Positions 28,247 through 39,128 of a DNA stretch of 64,000 nt are shown here, piece by piece. The translations under genes and the position numbers were made by a program. Origin of the DNA: Serratia quinivorans (GTDB lineage: Bacteria; Pseudomonadota; Gammaproteobacteria; Enterobacterales; Enterobacteriaceae); the NCBI GenBank assembly GCA_900457075.1, contig UGYN01000002.1, positions 4,030,001-4,094,000 on the forward strand, written 5' to 3'. The notes beneath the pieces were generated by a model that was not told the origin of the DNA, ran no database searches, and was given only the letters and a program-made list of their open reading frames with translations. How positions within the stretch are numbered: the stretch's first letter is position 1; every line of letters starts with the position of its first letter.

Positions 28247-30058
28247 GTGGTGAAAAAAATTATGACAGATTCAACGACGCACGACGCATTGCCGGCCTGG
28301 CAAACCAGAGATCACCTTGACGACCCGGTGATTGGCGAACTGCGCAACCGTTTTGGGCCGGAAGCCTTTACTGTTCAGCCCACCCGTACCGGAATGCCCG
28401 TGGTATGGGTCAAACCTGACCAGTTACTGGAAGTAATGACGTTTTTGAGAAAACAGCCGAAGCCTTACGTCATGCTGTTCGATCTGCATGGCGTGGACGA
28501 GCGTCTTCGCACCCACCGTGACGGTTTGCCGGCTGCGGATTTTTCTGTTTTCTATCATCTGATTTCTATCGAACGCAACCGCGACATCATGCTGAAAGTG
28601 GCGCTGTCTGAAAAAGACCTGCACGTGCCCACAGCGACCAAGGTTTTCCCTAATGCCAACTGGTATGAGCGTGAAACCTGGGAAATGTTCGGTATTACCT
28701 TCGACGGCCACCCGCACCTGTCGCGCATCATGATGCCGCAAACCTGGGAAGGCCACCCGCTGCGTAAAGACTACCCGGCACGCGCCACCGAGTTCGATCC
28801 CTTTGTGTTGACCAAACAGAAAGAAGATCTGGAAATGGAAGCGCTGACCTTCAAACCGGAAGACTGGGGCATGAAGCGCGGCACCGAGAACGAGGACTTC
28901 ATGTTCCTTAACCTCGGCCCGAACCACCCGTCTGCGCACGGTGCATTCCGTATCATTCTGCAGTTGGATGGCGAAGAGATTGTCGACTGCGTACCGGATA
29001 TCGGTTACCACCACCGTGGCGCCGAGAAGATGGGCGAGCGTCAGTCCTGGCACAGCTACATTCCGTACACCGACCGTATCGAGTACCTCGGCGGCTGCGT
29101 GAACGAAATGCCTTACGTGCTGGCGGTTGAGAAACTGGCCGGTATCAAGGTGCCGGATCGCGTTGATACCATCCGCGTGATGCTGTCCGAACTGTTCCGT
29201 ATCAACAGCCACCTGCTGTACATCAGTACGTTCATTCAGGACGTCGGCGCCATGACCCCGGTGTTCTTCGCCTTTACCGACCGTCAGAAAATCTACGATC
29301 TGGTTGAAGCGATCACCGGTTTCCGTATGCACCCGGCCTGGTTCCGTATTGGCGGTGTCGCACACGACCTGCCGCGCGGTTGGGACCGTCTGTTGCGCGA
29401 GTTCCTTGAGTGGATGCCAAAACGTCTGGATTCCTACGTCAAGGCTGCGTTGAAGAACAGCATCCTGAAGGGCCGTTCCGTCGGCGTGGCATCCTACAAT
29501 GCTAAAGAAGCGTTGGAGTGGGGCGTCACTGGTGCAGGCCTGCGCGCCACCGGTATCGAGTTCGATGTGCGTAAATGGCGTCCATATTCCGGCTATGAGA
29601 ATTTCGACTTCGAAGTTCCGGTCGGTGACGGCAACAGCGACTGCTACACCCGCGTAATGCTGAAGGTGGAAGAGCTGCGTCAGAGCCTGCGCATTCTCGA
29701 ACAGTGCCTGAACAACATGCCGGAAGGCCCGTTCAAGGCCGATCACCCGCTGACCACGCCGCCGCCGAAAGAGCGCACGCTGCAGCACATTGAAACGCTG
29801 ATCACCCACTTCCTGCAGGTTTCCTGGGGCCCGGTGATGCCAGCCAACGAATCATTCCAGATGATTGAAGCCACAAAAGGGATCAACAGCTACTACCTGA
29901 CCAGCGACGGCAGCACCATGAGCTACCGCACCCGGGTACGTACGCCAAGCTTTGCGCACCTGCAGCAAATCCCAGCGGTAATCCGTGGCAGCCTGGTCTC
30001 CGACCTGATCGTCTATCTGGGTAGTATCGATTTTGTAATGTCAGATGTGGACCGCTAA
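28247..30058 (+). CDS. nuoC: NADH-quinone oxidoreductase fused subunit C/D
   Basis: This fused subunit combines NuoC (30 kDa type, about residues 1-190, with [12 protein letters not shown]) and NuoD (49 kDa type, from about 210, with [20 protein letters not shown] and the quinone-site region) as in E. coli, giving 603 residues. NuoD forms part of the quinone-reducing chamber with NuoB. Two GTG codons stand at 28247 and 28250 and an ATG at 28262; GTG 28247 ([10 protein letters not shown]) best parallels the E. coli N-terminus MVNNMTD, but no clear ribosome binding site decides. It ends two bases before nuoE. Confidence 0.95.
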   Translation: MVKKIMTDSTTHDALPAWQTRDHLDDPVIGELRNRFGPEAFTVQPTRTGMPVVWVKPDQLLEVMTFLRKQPKPYVMLFDLHGVDERLRTHRDGLPAADFSVFYHLISIERNRDIMLKVALSEKDLHVPTATKVFPNANWYERETWEMFGITFDGHPHLSRIMMPQTWEGHPLRKDYPARATEFDPFVLTKQKEDLEMEALTFKPEDWGMKRGTENEDFMFLNLGPNHPSAHGAFRIILQLDGEEIVDCVPDIGYHHRGAEKMGERQSWHSYIPYTDRIEYLGGCVNEMPYVLAVEKLAGIKVPDRVDTIRVMLSELFRINSHLLYISTFIQDVGAMTPVFFAFTDRQKIYDLVEAITGFRMHPAWFRIGGVAHDLPRGWDRLLREFLEWMPKRLDSYVKAALKNSILKGRSVGVASYNAKEALEWGVTGAGLRATGIEFDVRKWRPYSGYENFDFEVPVGDGNSDCYTRVMLKVEELRQSLRILEQCLNNMPEGPFKADHPLTTPPPKERTLQHIETLITHFLQVSWGPVMPANESFQMIEATKGINSYYLTSDGSTMSYRTRVRTPSFAHLQQIPAVIRGSLVSDLIVYLGSIDFVMSDVDR

Positions 30059-30060
30059 CT

Positions 30061-30612
30061 ATGCATGATCAAAAAGACAATCACGCGAATAACCAAGCGC
30101 TTGAACCTATCAATGCGGCCGCTCCCCAGAGCGGCGTTGATGCATTTGAGCTGAGTGCGGAAGAACGTGATGCGATCGAGCACGAAAAGCACCATTACGA
30201 GGATCCACGCGCTGCCTCCATTGAAGCACTGAAAATTGTGCAGAAGCAGCGTGGCTGGGTTCCGGATGGGGCGATTCATGCCATCGCGGAGCTGCTGGGC
30301 ATTCCTGCCAGCGACGTAGAAGGCGTGGCCACGTTCTACAGCCAGATTTTCCGTCAGCCAGTAGGGCGCCACGTGATCCGTTATTGTGACAGCGTTGTTT
30401 GTCACATCACCGGTTATCAGGGCATTCAGGCCGCCATTGAGAAGAAGCTGAGCATCAAACCGGGTCAAACCACCTTTGATGGCCGTTTCACTCTGCTGCC
30501 AACCTGCTGCCTGGGCAACTGCGATAAAGGGCCAACCATGATGATTGATGAGGACACTCACAGTCAGCTGAAGCCTGAAGATATCGAGACGCTACTGGAG
30601 CAGTATCAATGA
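30061..30612 (+). CDS. nuoE: NADH-quinone oxidoreductase subunit E
   Basis: NuoE (24 kDa type) binds [2Fe-2S] cluster N1a in the NADH-dehydrogenase module. The 183-residue product has the thioredoxin-like fold with cysteines in [13 protein letters not shown] and [16 protein letters not shown]. The N-terminus is about 17 residues longer than in E. coli (166 aa) and Asn/Gln/Ala-rich ([16 protein letters not shown]), but ATG 30061, right after nuoCD, is the natural start. Its stop overlaps the nuoF start (ATGA). Confidence 0.95.
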   Translation: MHDQKDNHANNQALEPINAAAPQSGVDAFELSAEERDAIEHEKHHYEDPRAASIEALKIVQKQRGWVPDGAIHAIAELLGIPASDVEGVATFYSQIFRQPVGRHVIRYCDSVVCHITGYQGIQAAIEKKLSIKPGQTTFDGRFTLLPTCCLGNCDKGPTMMIDEDTHSQLKPEDIETLLEQYQ

Positions 30613-31962
30613 TTAAAGACATTGTACGCACTCCCGAAATGCACCCGCTGACCTGGCGGCTGCGCGATGACAAACAGCCGGTTTGGCTGGATGAATATCG
30701 CAGCAAGAACGGCTATGCCGGTGCTGAAAAGGCGATTAAAGGCCTGGCTCCGGACGAGATCGTCACCCTGGTGAAAGACGCCGGGCTGAAAGGTCGCGGC
30801 GGTGCAGGTTTCTCCACCGGTCTGAAGTGGAGCCTGATGCCGAAAGACGAATCCATGAACATCCGTTACCTGCTGTGTAACGCCGATGAAATGGAGCCGG
30901 GCACCTATAAAGACCGCTTGCTGATGGAGCAACTGCCGCACCTGTTGGTGGAAGGCATGCTGATCTCGGCGTTCGCGCTGAAGGCTTATCGCGGCTACAT
31001 CTTCCTGCGCGGTGAGTACATCGAAGCTGCGGTGCATTTGCGCCGAGCGATCGCCGAAGCCACCGAAGCCGGTTATTTGGGCAAGAACATCATGGGCAGC
31101 GGCTTCGACTTCGAGCTGATTGTTCATACCGGTGCCGGTCGTTACATCTGTGGCGAAGAAACCGCCCTGATCAACTCGCTGGAAGGCCGCCGTGCCAACC
31201 CGCGTTCCAAGCCACCTTTTCCCGGCTTCCTCCGGCGTTTGGGGCAAACCGACCTGCGTCAATAACGTAGAAACCCTGTGTAACGTTCCGGCGATCCTGG
31301 CGAACGGCGTTGAGTGGTACAAGGGGATCTCCGCCGGCAAGAGTAACGATGCCGGTACCAAACTGATGGGCTTCTCCGGCCGGGTGAAAAACCCAGGCGT
31401 TTGGGAGCTGCCGTTTGGTACCACCGCACGTGAAATTCTGGAAGATTACGCCGGTGGTATGCGTGACGGTCTGCGTTTCAAAGCCTGGCAGCCAGGCGGC
31501 GCGGGCACCGACTTCCTGACCGCCGATCACCTCGATCTGCCGATGGACTTCGAGAGCATCGGTAAAGCCGGCAGCCGTCTCGGTACTGCACTGGCGATGG
31601 CAGTAGACCACGAGATTGGCATGGTTCCGCTGGTGCGCAACCTGGAAGAGTTTTTCTCTCGCGAGTCCTGCGGCTGGTGTACGCCATGCCGTGACGGTCT
31701 GCCGTGGAGCGTGAAGATCCTGCGTGCGCTGGAAAACGGCGAAGGGCAGCCGGGGGATATCGAAACCCTTGAGCAGCTGTGCCGTTCTCTCGGCCCGGGC
31801 AAAACCTTCTGCGCCCACGCGCCAGGTGCCGTAGAGCCACTGCAAAGCGCAATTAAATATTTCCGTGAAGAGTTCGAAGCGGGCATCAAAGTGAAGCACT
31901 TCAGCAACGCGCATGCGATTGGCGGTATTCAGGCCAATAATCTGCTGAAGCAACGCTGGTAA
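30609..31962 (+). pseudogene. nuoF: NADH-quinone oxidoreductase subunit F, frameshifted
   Basis: NuoF binds NADH, FMN and [4Fe-4S] cluster N3. The first part, from ATG 30609, has the FMN/NADH glycine-rich loop [14 protein letters not shown] and [14 protein letters not shown]. It reads correctly to SKPPFP and then leaves frame and stops at 31265. The remainder ([20 protein letters not shown], the cluster motif [15 protein letters not shown] and the later [11 protein letters not shown]) is intact in another frame. The break lies in TTTTCCC at 31217-31223; removing one T or one C restores a 450-residue protein (445 in E. coli). As all other nuo genes are intact, an error in the sequence or a very recent mutation is more likely than decay. 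Confidence 0.88.
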
Positions 31963-32041
31963 GCCGACTCGCCCCGACGACACGGCCAGAATTTTTGATT
32001 AACGCCTGCCGCAAGGCAGGCCACTTGGAAGCATGCTGACT

Positions 32042-34780
32042 ATGGCTACGATTCATGTAGACGGCAAAGAATACGACGTAGATGGGGCCGACAACCTGCT
32101 GCAGGCTTGTCTCTCCCTCGGGCTCGATATTCCTTACTTTTGCTGGCATCCGGCGCTGGGAAGCGTCGGCGCTTGCCGCCAATGTGCGGTAAAGCAATAC
32201 CAAAACGCGGAAGATACGCGTGGCCGTTTGGTGATGTCTTGTATGACACCGGCATCCGATGGAACCTTTATTTCCATCGACGATGGCGAAGCCAAACAGT
32301 TCCGCGAAAGCGTGGTTGAGTGGTTGATGACCAACCACCCGCACGACTGTCCGGTATGTGAAGAAGGCGGTAACTGTCACCTGCAGGATATGACAGTAAT
32401 GACCGGCCACAGCTTCCGTAAATACCGTTTCAGTAAGCGTACTCACAACAACCAGGAGCTGGGGCCGTTTATCTCGCATGAGATGAACCGCTGTATCGCC
32501 TGTTACCGTTGCGTGCGCTACTACAAGGATTATGCGGACGGCACCGACTTCGGTGTGTACGGCGCGCACGACAACGTCTACTTCGGACGCGTCGAGAGCG
32601 GCACGCTGGAAAGTGAGTTCTCCGGTAACCTGGTGGAAGTGTGCCCGACCGGCGTGTTCACCGACAAAACCCACTCCGAGCGCTATAACCGTAAGTGGGA
32701 CATGCAGTTTGCACCGAGCATCTGCCAGCAGTGCAGCATCGGCTGTAACACCAGCCCGGGCGAGCGCTATGGCGAACTGCGTCGTATCGAAAACCGTTAT
32801 AACGGCAGCGTGAACCACTACTTCCTGTGTGACCGCGGCCGCTTCGGTTATGGCTACGTGAACCAGAAAGATCGTCCACGTCAGCCACAGCAACTGCGTG
32901 GCGACGACTGGATCACCCTGAACGCCGAGCAGGCGATGCAGGGCGCGGCGGATATTCTGCGTCAGGCGAAGAAAACCATCGGCATTGGCTCACCACGCGC
33001 CAGCCTGGAAAGTAACTTCGCACTGCGTGACTTGGTGGGTGCCGAGAACTTCTATACCGGTATCTCGCAGGCCGAACAGGGCCGTCTGGACCTGATGCTG
33101 AACGTGCTGCAAAACAGCGGCGTTCACACGCCTGCGCTGCGCGAAATCGAAGGCTATGACGCAGTGCTGGTGTTGGGTGAAGACTTGACCCAGACCGGCG
33201 CACGTATTGCCCTGTCGGTACGTCAGGCGGTGAAGGGCAAGGCTCGCGCCATGGCTGCGGCCCAACGCGTTGCCGACTGGCAGATTGCTGCGGTGCAGAA
33301 CATTGGCCAGCACGCCAAACACCCGCTGTTTGTCACCAACGTGGATAACACCCGTCTGGACGATATCGCGGCATGGAACTACCGTGCACCGGTGGATGAG
33401 CAGGCGCGCTTCGGCTTCGCTATCGCCCATGCGCTGGACAACGCGGCTCCGGCAGTCAACGATTTGGCTGACGGCCTGAACAAGAAAGTCGATATCATCG
33501 TGCAGGCGCTGACCGACGCGCGTAAACCGCTGATCGTCACCGGCAGCAACGCTGGTAGCGAAGCCATCATCGAAGCGGCGGCCAACATCGCCAAGGCGCT
33601 GAAGGATCGCGGTTCTGACGTCGGTATCACCTTCGTAGCCAGCGCCGCCAACAGCATCGGTTTGTCGATGATCGGCGGCGGTTCGCTCGATCAGGCGCTG
33701 ATCCAGTTGGAAAGCGGCGAAGCCGACACGGCCATCGTGATGGAAAACGATCTCTACCGGCATGCGCCGGCGGCGAAAGTGGACGCTGCACTGGCCAAGG
33801 TCAGTAACCTGATCGTGGTCGATCATCAGCGTACCGCCATCATGGATAAAGCTAATCTGATCCTGTCGGCGGCCAGCTTCGCGGAAAGCGACGGGACTCT
33901 GGTCAACCAGGAAGGCCGCGCTCAGCGTTTCTTCCAGGTTTACGATCCGGCGTACTACGACGACGCGAAGAAAGACGTTTACACCGTAATGCTGGAAAGC
34001 TGGCGTTGGTTGCACTCGCTGCATTCCACCTATACCAGCCGCCACGTGGATTGGACGCAGCTTGATCATGTGATCGAAGCCTGTGTCACCGCGTTGCCGC
34101 AGTTGCAGGGCATTGTCGATGCTGCACCGGACGCGAGTTTCCGTATCCGCGGTCAGAAACTGGCGCGTTCTCCGATTCGCTCCAGTGGCCGTACGGTGAT
34201 GCGCGCCAATATCAGCGTGCACGAACCGCGTCAGCCGCAGGATAAAGACACCATGTTCGCCTTCTCAATGGAAGGGAACAACAGTCCGTTCGCTGACCGC
34301 CAGCAGATCCCATTTGCCTGGGCACCAGGTTGGAACTCACCGCAAGCATGGAACAAGTTCCAGGCCGAAGTGGGCGGCAAGCTGCGTCATGGCGATCCGG
34401 GCGTGCGTTTGATCGAAGCGGGGGAGGGCAAACTGGGTTACTTCGACCGCGTGCCTGCCGCCTTTGGTCAACAGCAAGGCTGGCGTGTTGCGCCTTATTA
34501 CCACCTGTTCGGCAGTGATGAAATGTCACAGCGTTCCGGGGTGATTCAGCAGCGCATGCCGGATGCCTATGTGATGGTCAATCCGACCGATGCGGCTGCG
34601 CTGGGCGTTAATGCCGGTGCGCTGGTGGAGTTCAGCTGTGCGGGCCAGACCCTGCGTCTGCCGGTGCGTCTGAGTGAAACCCTGACCCAGGGCCAACTGG
34701 GCTTACCGCTCGGCTTGCCAGGGATCCCGCCGGTACTGGTGGGTGCAACGGTTGAAAATCTGCGGGAGGCGACACGATGA
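32042..34780 (+). CDS. nuoG: NADH-quinone oxidoreductase subunit G
   Basis: NuoG is the largest peripheral subunit and carries several Fe-S clusters. The 912-residue product shows an N-terminal [2Fe-2S] ferredoxin part ([19 protein letters not shown]), the His/Cys ligands [17 protein letters not shown], the [4Fe-4S] motif [14 protein letters not shown] with the later CPTGVF, and the extra cluster (N7) motif [15 protein letters not shown] followed by [13 protein letters not shown] molybdopterin-oxidoreductase-like body follows. ATG 32042 is preferred to 32033 because GGAAG lies ten bases before it but only one base before the other; E. coli also begins [11 protein letters not shown]. It overlaps nuoH by four bases. 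Confidence 0.96.
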   Translation: MATIHVDGKEYDVDGADNLLQACLSLGLDIPYFCWHPALGSVGACRQCAVKQYQNAEDTRGRLVMSCMTPASDGTFISIDDGEAKQFRESVVEWLMTNHPHDCPVCEEGGNCHLQDMTVMTGHSFRKYRFSKRTHNNQELGPFISHEMNRCIACYRCVRYYKDYADGTDFGVYGAHDNVYFGRVESGTLESEFSGNLVEVCPTGVFTDKTHSERYNRKWDMQFAPSICQQCSIGCNTSPGERYGELRRIENRYNGSVNHYFLCDRGRFGYGYVNQKDRPRQPQQLRGDDWITLNAEQAMQGAADILRQAKKTIGIGSPRASLESNFALRDLVGAENFYTGISQAEQGRLDLMLNVLQNSGVHTPALREIEGYDAVLVLGEDLTQTGARIALSVRQAVKGKARAMAAAQRVADWQIAAVQNIGQHAKHPLFVTNVDNTRLDDIAAWNYRAPVDEQARFGFAIAHALDNAAPAVNDLADGLNKKVDIIVQALTDARKPLIVTGSNAGSEAIIEAAANIAKALKDRGSDVGITFVASAANSIGLSMIGGGSLDQALIQLESGEADTAIVMENDLYRHAPAAKVDAALAKVSNLIVVDHQRTAIMDKANLILSAASFAESDGTLVNQEGRAQRFFQVYDPAYYDDAKKDVYTVMLESWRWLHSLHSTYTSRHVDWTQLDHVIEACVTALPQLQGIVDAAPDASFRIRGQKLARSPIRSSGRTVMRANISVHEPRQPQDKDTMFAFSMEGNNSPFADRQQIPFAWAPGWNSPQAWNKFQAEVGGKLRHGDPGVRLIEAGEGKLGYFDRVPAAFGQQQGWRVAPYYHLFGSDEMSQRSGVIQQRMPDAYVMVNPTDAAALGVNAGALVEFSCAGQTLRLPVRLSETLTQGQLGLPLGLPGIPPVLVGATVENLREATR

Positions 34781-35754
34781 GCTGGTTTACCCCTGAGGTG
34801 ATCGACATTCTGATCTCCATTGTTAAAGCGGTAGTGATCCTGCTGGTCGTAGTCACCTGTGGGGCATTCATGAGCTTCGGCGAACGCCGTTTGCTCGGTC
34901 TGTTCCAGAACCGTTATGGACCAAACCGTGTCGGCTGGGGTGGCTCGCTGCAGCTGGTCGCCGACATGATCAAAATGTTCTTCAAGGAAGACTGGGTACC
35001 GAAATTCTCCGACCGGGTGATCTTTACCCTGGCGCCGATGATCGCCTTTACTTCCCTGTTGCTGGCATTTGCCATCGTCCCGGTCAGCCCGACCTGGGCG
35101 GTGTCCGACCTCAACATCGGTATTTTGTTCTTCCTGATGATGGCCGGCCTGGCGGTATACGCCGTGCTGTTCGCCGGCTGGTCGAGCAACAACAAATACT
35201 CGCTGTTGGGGGCAATGCGTGCTTCTGCGCAAACCCTGAGCTACGAAGTGTTCATCGGCCTGTCGCTGATGGGCGTGGTAGCACAGGCGGACTCCTTCAA
35301 CATGCAGGCGATCGTTGAGTCTCAGGCGCATATGTGGAACGTCATCCCGCAATTCTTTGGTTTCATTACCTTTGCGATTGCCGGTGTGGCGGTGTGTCAC
35401 CGTCACCCGTTTGACCAACCGGAAGCCGAGCAGGAACTGGCTGACGGTTACCACATTGAATATTCCGGCATGAAGTTCGGGCTGTTCTTTGTGGGTGAAT
35501 ACATAGGTATCGTCACCGTTTCTGCCCTGATTGTGACGTTGTTCTTCGGTGGCTGGCAGGGTCCATTCCTGCCGCCATTCGTCTGGTTCGCGCTGAAAAC
35601 GGCTTTCTTCATGATGATGTTCATTCTGATTCGTGCTGCTCTGCCACGTCCGCGCTATGACCAGGTGATGTCCTTCGGCTGGAAAGTGTGTCTGCCGTTG
35701 ACGCTGCTGAACCTGCTGGCGACTGCCGCCGTCATTTTGTACAACGCTCAATAA
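34777..35754 (+). CDS. nuoH: NADH-quinone oxidoreductase subunit H
   Basis: NuoH is the membrane subunit that helps to form the quinone chamber and links electron transfer to the proton-pumping arm. The 325-residue product equals E. coli in length, with about eight transmembrane helices. The conserved [19 protein letters not shown] follows helix 1, and the acidic loop [20 protein letters not shown] lies in the second half. It overlaps nuoG by ATGA and precedes nuoI by 14 bases. Confidence 0.97.
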   Translation: MSWFTPEVIDILISIVKAVVILLVVVTCGAFMSFGERRLLGLFQNRYGPNRVGWGGSLQLVADMIKMFFKEDWVPKFSDRVIFTLAPMIAFTSLLLAFAIVPVSPTWAVSDLNIGILFFLMMAGLAVYAVLFAGWSSNNKYSLLGAMRASAQTLSYEVFIGLSLMGVVAQADSFNMQAIVESQAHMWNVIPQFFGFITFAIAGVAVCHRHPFDQPEAEQELADGYHIEYSGMKFGLFFVGEYIGIVTVSALIVTLFFGGWQGPFLPPFVWFALKTAFFMMMFILIRAALPRPRYDQVMSFGWKVCLPLTLLNLLATAAVILYNAQ

Positions 35755-35768
35755 GGGGTGAATAAACC

Positions 35769-36311
35769 ATGACATTGAAAGAGTTATTGGTTGGTTTCGG
35801 CACCCAGGTGCGCAGCATTTGGATGATAGGCCTGCACGCCTTCGCCAAGCGCGAAACCCAGATGTATCCGGAAGAACCGGTTTACCTGCCGCCGCGCTAC
35901 CGTGGCCGCATCGTGCTGACGCGCGATCCGGACGGCGAAGAGCGCTGCGTGGCTTGTAACCTGTGTGCGGTTGCCTGCCCGGTGGGCTGTATCTCGCTGC
36001 AAAAAGCAGAACAGAAAGATGGCCGTTGGTACCCGGAGTTCTTCCGCATCAACTTCTCGCGCTGCATTTTCTGCGGCCTGTGCGAAGAAGCTTGCCCAAC
36101 GACCGCGATCCAGCTGACGCCGGATTTCGAAATGGGTGAGTTCAAGCGCCAGGATCTGGTGTACGAAAAAGAAGATCTGTTGATCTCGGGGCCGGGTAAA
36201 TATCCGGAATATAACTTCTACCGGATGGCCGGTATGGCGATTGACGGCAAAGCCAAGGGCGAAGCCGAAAACGAAGCCAAACCGATCGACGTCAAAGGTC
36301 TGTTGCCTTAA
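35769..36311 (+). CDS. nuoI: NADH-quinone oxidoreductase subunit I
   Basis: NuoI binds two [4Fe-4S] clusters (N6a and N6b), the last relay before N2. The 180-residue product has two ferredoxin motifs: [19 protein letters not shown] at about 60-78 and [20 protein letters not shown] at about 99-118. The N-terminal amphipathic helix contacts the membrane arm. The length matches E. coli (180 aa). TAAGGGGTG precedes the start. Confidence 0.97.
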   Translation: MTLKELLVGFGTQVRSIWMIGLHAFAKRETQMYPEEPVYLPPRYRGRIVLTRDPDGEERCVACNLCAVACPVGCISLQKAEQKDGRWYPEFFRINFSRCIFCGLCEEACPTTAIQLTPDFEMGEFKRQDLVYEKEDLLISGPGKYPEYNFYRMAGMAIDGKAKGEAENEAKPIDVKGLLP

Positions 36312-36324
36312 GGAGCCAGCAAGC

Positions 36325-36885
36325 ATGGAAATTGCCTTTTATCTGGCAGGTTTTATTGCGGTGATCGCGACAATTCGCGTGATCTCGCATACCAATCCTG
36401 TGCATGCGTTGCTGTATCTGATCGTCTCGTTACTGGCGATCTCTGCAGTCTTTTTCTCACTCGGCGCTTACTTCGCCGCGGCACTGGAAATCATTGTCTA
36501 CGCCGGTGCCATCATGGTGCTGTTCGTGTTCGTGGTGATGATGTTGAACCTCGGCAACGCGGTGCAGCAACAAGAGCGCGATTGGCTCAAACCGTCGGTG
36601 TGGATCGGCCCTGGCATCTTGTCGCTGGCGCTGTTGGTGGTGCTGATTGTCGCTATCCGCAGCGTGTCCGATCAGGGCATCAGCGGTGAGATGGTCGACG
36701 CTAAAGCGGTGGGGATCAGCCTGTTTGGTCCTTACGTTCTGGCGGTTGAGCTGGCTTCAATGCTGCTGTTGGCAGGTCTGGTTGTTGCCTTCCACATTGG
36801 CCGTGAGCACAAACCGGGTGAGGTGTTGAGCAACGCCCCGGCCGGTAGCGAAATGGCGAGAAGAAAATCGGAGGAGCAAGCATGA
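36325..36885 (+). CDS. nuoJ: NADH-quinone oxidoreductase subunit J
   Basis: NuoJ is a five-helix membrane subunit; its third helix changes form during turnover. The 186-residue product (184 in E. coli) contains [20 protein letters not shown], the signature of the ND6 family. ATG 36325 is used because AGGAG lies ten bases upstream and the product starts [14 protein letters not shown]; the open frame runs back to 36241 without homology. It overlaps nuoK by four bases. Confidence 0.96.
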   Translation: MEIAFYLAGFIAVIATIRVISHTNPVHALLYLIVSLLAISAVFFSLGAYFAAALEIIVYAGAIMVLFVFVVMMLNLGNAVQQQERDWLKPSVWIGPGILSLALLVVLIVAIRSVSDQGISGEMVDAKAVGISLFGPYVLAVELASMLLLAGLVVAFHIGREHKPGEVLSNAPAGSEMARRKSEEQA

Positions 36886-37184
36886 TCCCTCTTCAACATG
36901 GCCTGATCCTGGCGGCAATTCTGTTCGTCCTGGGTCTGACCGGGTTGCTGGTGCGTCGCAATCTGCTGTTTATGCTGATCAGCCTGGAAGTGATGATCAA
37001 CGCCGCGGCACTGGCGTTTATCGTGGCGGGCAGCTATTGGGGCCAACCGGACGGGCAGGTGATGTATATCCTGGCGATCAGCCTGGCAGCCGCTGAGGCC
37101 AGTATTGGTCTGGCATTGCTGCTGCAGCTTTACCGTCGTCGTCATACCCTGAATATTGATACTGTCAGTGAGATGCGCGGATGA
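36882..37184 (+). CDS. nuoK: NADH-quinone oxidoreductase subunit K
   Basis: NuoK is a 100-residue, three-helix membrane subunit of the ND4L family, the same length as in E. coli. The conserved glutamates of helices 2 and 3 are seen in [19 protein letters not shown] and [20 protein letters not shown]; both belong to the proton channel. It overlaps both neighbours by four bases (nuoJ stop and nuoL start), a sign of tight translational coupling. Confidence 0.97.
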   Translation: MIPLQHGLILAAILFVLGLTGLLVRRNLLFMLISLEVMINAAALAFIVAGSYWGQPDGQVMYILAISLAAAEASIGLALLLQLYRRRHTLNIDTVSEMRG

Positions 37185-39028
37185 ACCTATTATATTTAAC
37201 TATTCTGCTACCGCTGATCGGGTTCCTGCTGTTGGCCTTCTCCCGAGGCCGCTGGTCTGAGAACACCTCGGCAATCGTCGGCGTAGGCTCTATCGGCCTG
37301 GCTGCTCTGGTCACGGTCCACGTGGGTATGGACTTCTTCGCCCAGAAAGCCACGGGTGTGCAGCTGTTTGAGCAAAACCTGTGGAACTGGATGAGCGTCG
37401 GTAATTTCAATATCGGCGTGACCCTGACGCTGGACGGCCTGTCGCTGACCATGCTGTCAGTGGTGACCGGCGTGGGCTTCTTCATCCACATGTTCGCTTC
37501 CTGGTACATGCGCGGTGAAGAGGGCTACTCACGCTTCTTCGCGTACACCAACCTGTTTATCGCCAGCATGGTGGTATTGGTACTGGCAGACAACCTGTTG
37601 CTGCTGTACCTGGGTTGGGAAGGCGTGGGCCTGTGCAGCTACCTGTTGATCGGTTTCTATTACAAGGATCCGGCCAACGGTGCGGCGGCAATGAAAGCCT
37701 TCATCGTGACCCGCGTCGGTGACGTGTTCCTGGCATTTGCGCTGTTCATCCTCTACAACGAGCTGGGCACGCTGAACATCCGCGAACTGATGATCCTGGC
37801 ACCGCAAAAACTGGCGGTCGGCGATACGGCGATCACCTGGGCTACGTTGATGTTGCTGGGTGGTGCAGTCGGTAAATCGGCGCAGTTGCCGTTGCAGACC
37901 TGGCTGGCAGACGCGATGGCGGGTCCAACCCCGGTTTCTGCACTGATCCACGCAGCAACCATGGTGACCGCGGGCGTTTACCTGATTGCCCGTACTCACG
38001 GCCTGTTCCTGATGGCGCCGGAAGTGCTGCATCTGGTGGGCATTATCGGGGCGGTGACCCTGGTGCTGGCCGGCTTTGCCGCGCTGGTGCAGACCGATAT
38101 CAAGCGCGTGCTTGCCTACTCCACCATGAGCCAGATTGGCTACATGTTCCTGGCGTTGGGCGTGCAGGCGTGGGATGCGGCTATCTTCCACCTGATGACC
38201 CATGCGTTCTTCAAGGCGCTGCTGTTCCTCTCCTCCGGTTCGGTGATCCTGGCCTGCCACCACGAGCAGAACATCTTCAAGATGGGTGGCCTGCGCAAGA
38301 GCATTCCGCTGGTTTACGTCTGCTTCCTGGTGGGTGGCGCTGCGCTGTCGGCACTGCCGCTGATCACCGCAGGTTTCTTCAGTAAGGATGAGATCCTGGC
38401 CGGTGCGATGGCTAACGGTCACATCAACCTGATGATTGCCGGTCTGGTCGGTGCGTTCATGACCTCGCTGTACACCTTCCGTATGATTTTCATCGTGTTC
38501 CATGGCGAAGAGAAAATCAAAGCGCATGCCGGTAAAGGCATCACTCACCACCTGCCGCTGTTGGTTCTGCTGGTGCTGTCCACCTTCGTTGGCGCGATGA
38601 TCGTTCCGCCATTGCAGGGCGTACTGCCAGACACCACCGAGCTGGCGCACGGTAGCGTGCTGCAACTGGAGATTACCTCCGGCGTAGTGGCTATTGTCGG
38701 CATCCTGCTGGCGGCGGCGCTGTGGCTGGGCAAACGTAGCCTGGTGACCCGCATTGCCAATAGCGCACCGGGGCGTTTCTTCTCGACCTGGTGGTTCCAT
38801 GCCTGGGGCTTCGACTGGCTGTACGACAAAGTGTTCGTCAAGCCGTACCTGGGTATTGCGAAGTTGCTGCAGCGTGATCCGCTGAACTCGATGATGAATC
38901 TGCCGGCCATCTTCTCCCGCTGGGGGAACCGAGGTCTGACAGTGAGCGAGAACGGTCAGGTGCGTTGGTATATAGCGTCTATGGGTGTGGGTGCAGTGGT
39001 CGTATTGGCTCTGTTGATTCTGGTTTAA
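37181..39028 (+). CDS. nuoL: NADH-quinone oxidoreductase subunit L
   Basis: NuoL is the distal antiporter-like proton-pumping subunit, with a long lateral helix at its C-terminus. The 615-residue product (613 in E. coli) has the key residues in [20 protein letters not shown] (helix 5 glutamate), [20 protein letters not shown] (helix 7 lysine) and the [20 protein letters not shown] stretch. The C-terminal quarter contains the lateral amphipathic helix and a last membrane helix ([13 protein letters not shown]). It is followed by an unusual 100-base gap with a hairpin before nuoM. Confidence 0.97.
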   Translation: MNLLYLTILLPLIGFLLLAFSRGRWSENTSAIVGVGSIGLAALVTVHVGMDFFAQKATGVQLFEQNLWNWMSVGNFNIGVTLTLDGLSLTMLSVVTGVGFFIHMFASWYMRGEEGYSRFFAYTNLFIASMVVLVLADNLLLLYLGWEGVGLCSYLLIGFYYKDPANGAAAMKAFIVTRVGDVFLAFALFILYNELGTLNIRELMILAPQKLAVGDTAITWATLMLLGGAVGKSAQLPLQTWLADAMAGPTPVSALIHAATMVTAGVYLIARTHGLFLMAPEVLHLVGIIGAVTLVLAGFAALVQTDIKRVLAYSTMSQIGYMFLALGVQAWDAAIFHLMTHAFFKALLFLSSGSVILACHHEQNIFKMGGLRKSIPLVYVCFLVGGAALSALPLITAGFFSKDEILAGAMANGHINLMIAGLVGAFMTSLYTFRMIFIVFHGEEKIKAHAGKGITHHLPLLVLLVLSTFVGAMIVPPLQGVLPDTTELAHGSVLQLEITSGVVAIVGILLAAALWLGKRSLVTRIANSAPGRFFSTWWFHAWGFDWLYDKVFVKPYLGIAKLLQRDPLNSMMNLPAIFSRWGNRGLTVSENGQVRWYIASMGVGAVVVLALLILV

Positions 39029-39059
39029 TTGAATAATTTAAACAGACGCATTTTTCGGG

Positions 39060-39087
39060 CGTAGCGCCCTGCAGGGCAGGCGCTACG
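39060..39087 (+). repeat. Hairpin inside the nuo operon, between nuoL and nuoM
   Basis: CGTAGCGCC (39060-39068) pairs perfectly with GGCGCTACG (39079-39087); inside, TGC (39070-39072) pairs with GCA (39076-39078) after one bulged C, closing an AGG loop. No T-run follows. The ribosome binding site of nuoM (AAGGGAC near 39112) lies outside the stem. Ends resemble the GTAG/CTAC element at 5255. Confidence 0.75.
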
Positions 39088-39128
39088 TACAAAGTTTGAA
39101 ATTATTCGTATAAGGGACACAAAACGCC

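Noticed and set aside
28424..29809. 461-codon minus-strand frame opposite nuoCD
   Set aside because: Antisense shadow of nuoCD with no recognisable domain and no ribosome binding site.
32990..34222. 410-codon minus-strand frame opposite nuoG
   Set aside because: Antisense shadow of nuoG; composition is typical of antisense frames and no protein family is recognised.
37529..38800. 423-codon minus-strand frame opposite nuoL
   Set aside because: Antisense of a strongly conserved membrane protein gene; very rich in Gln, His and Arg, with no membrane segment or motif.
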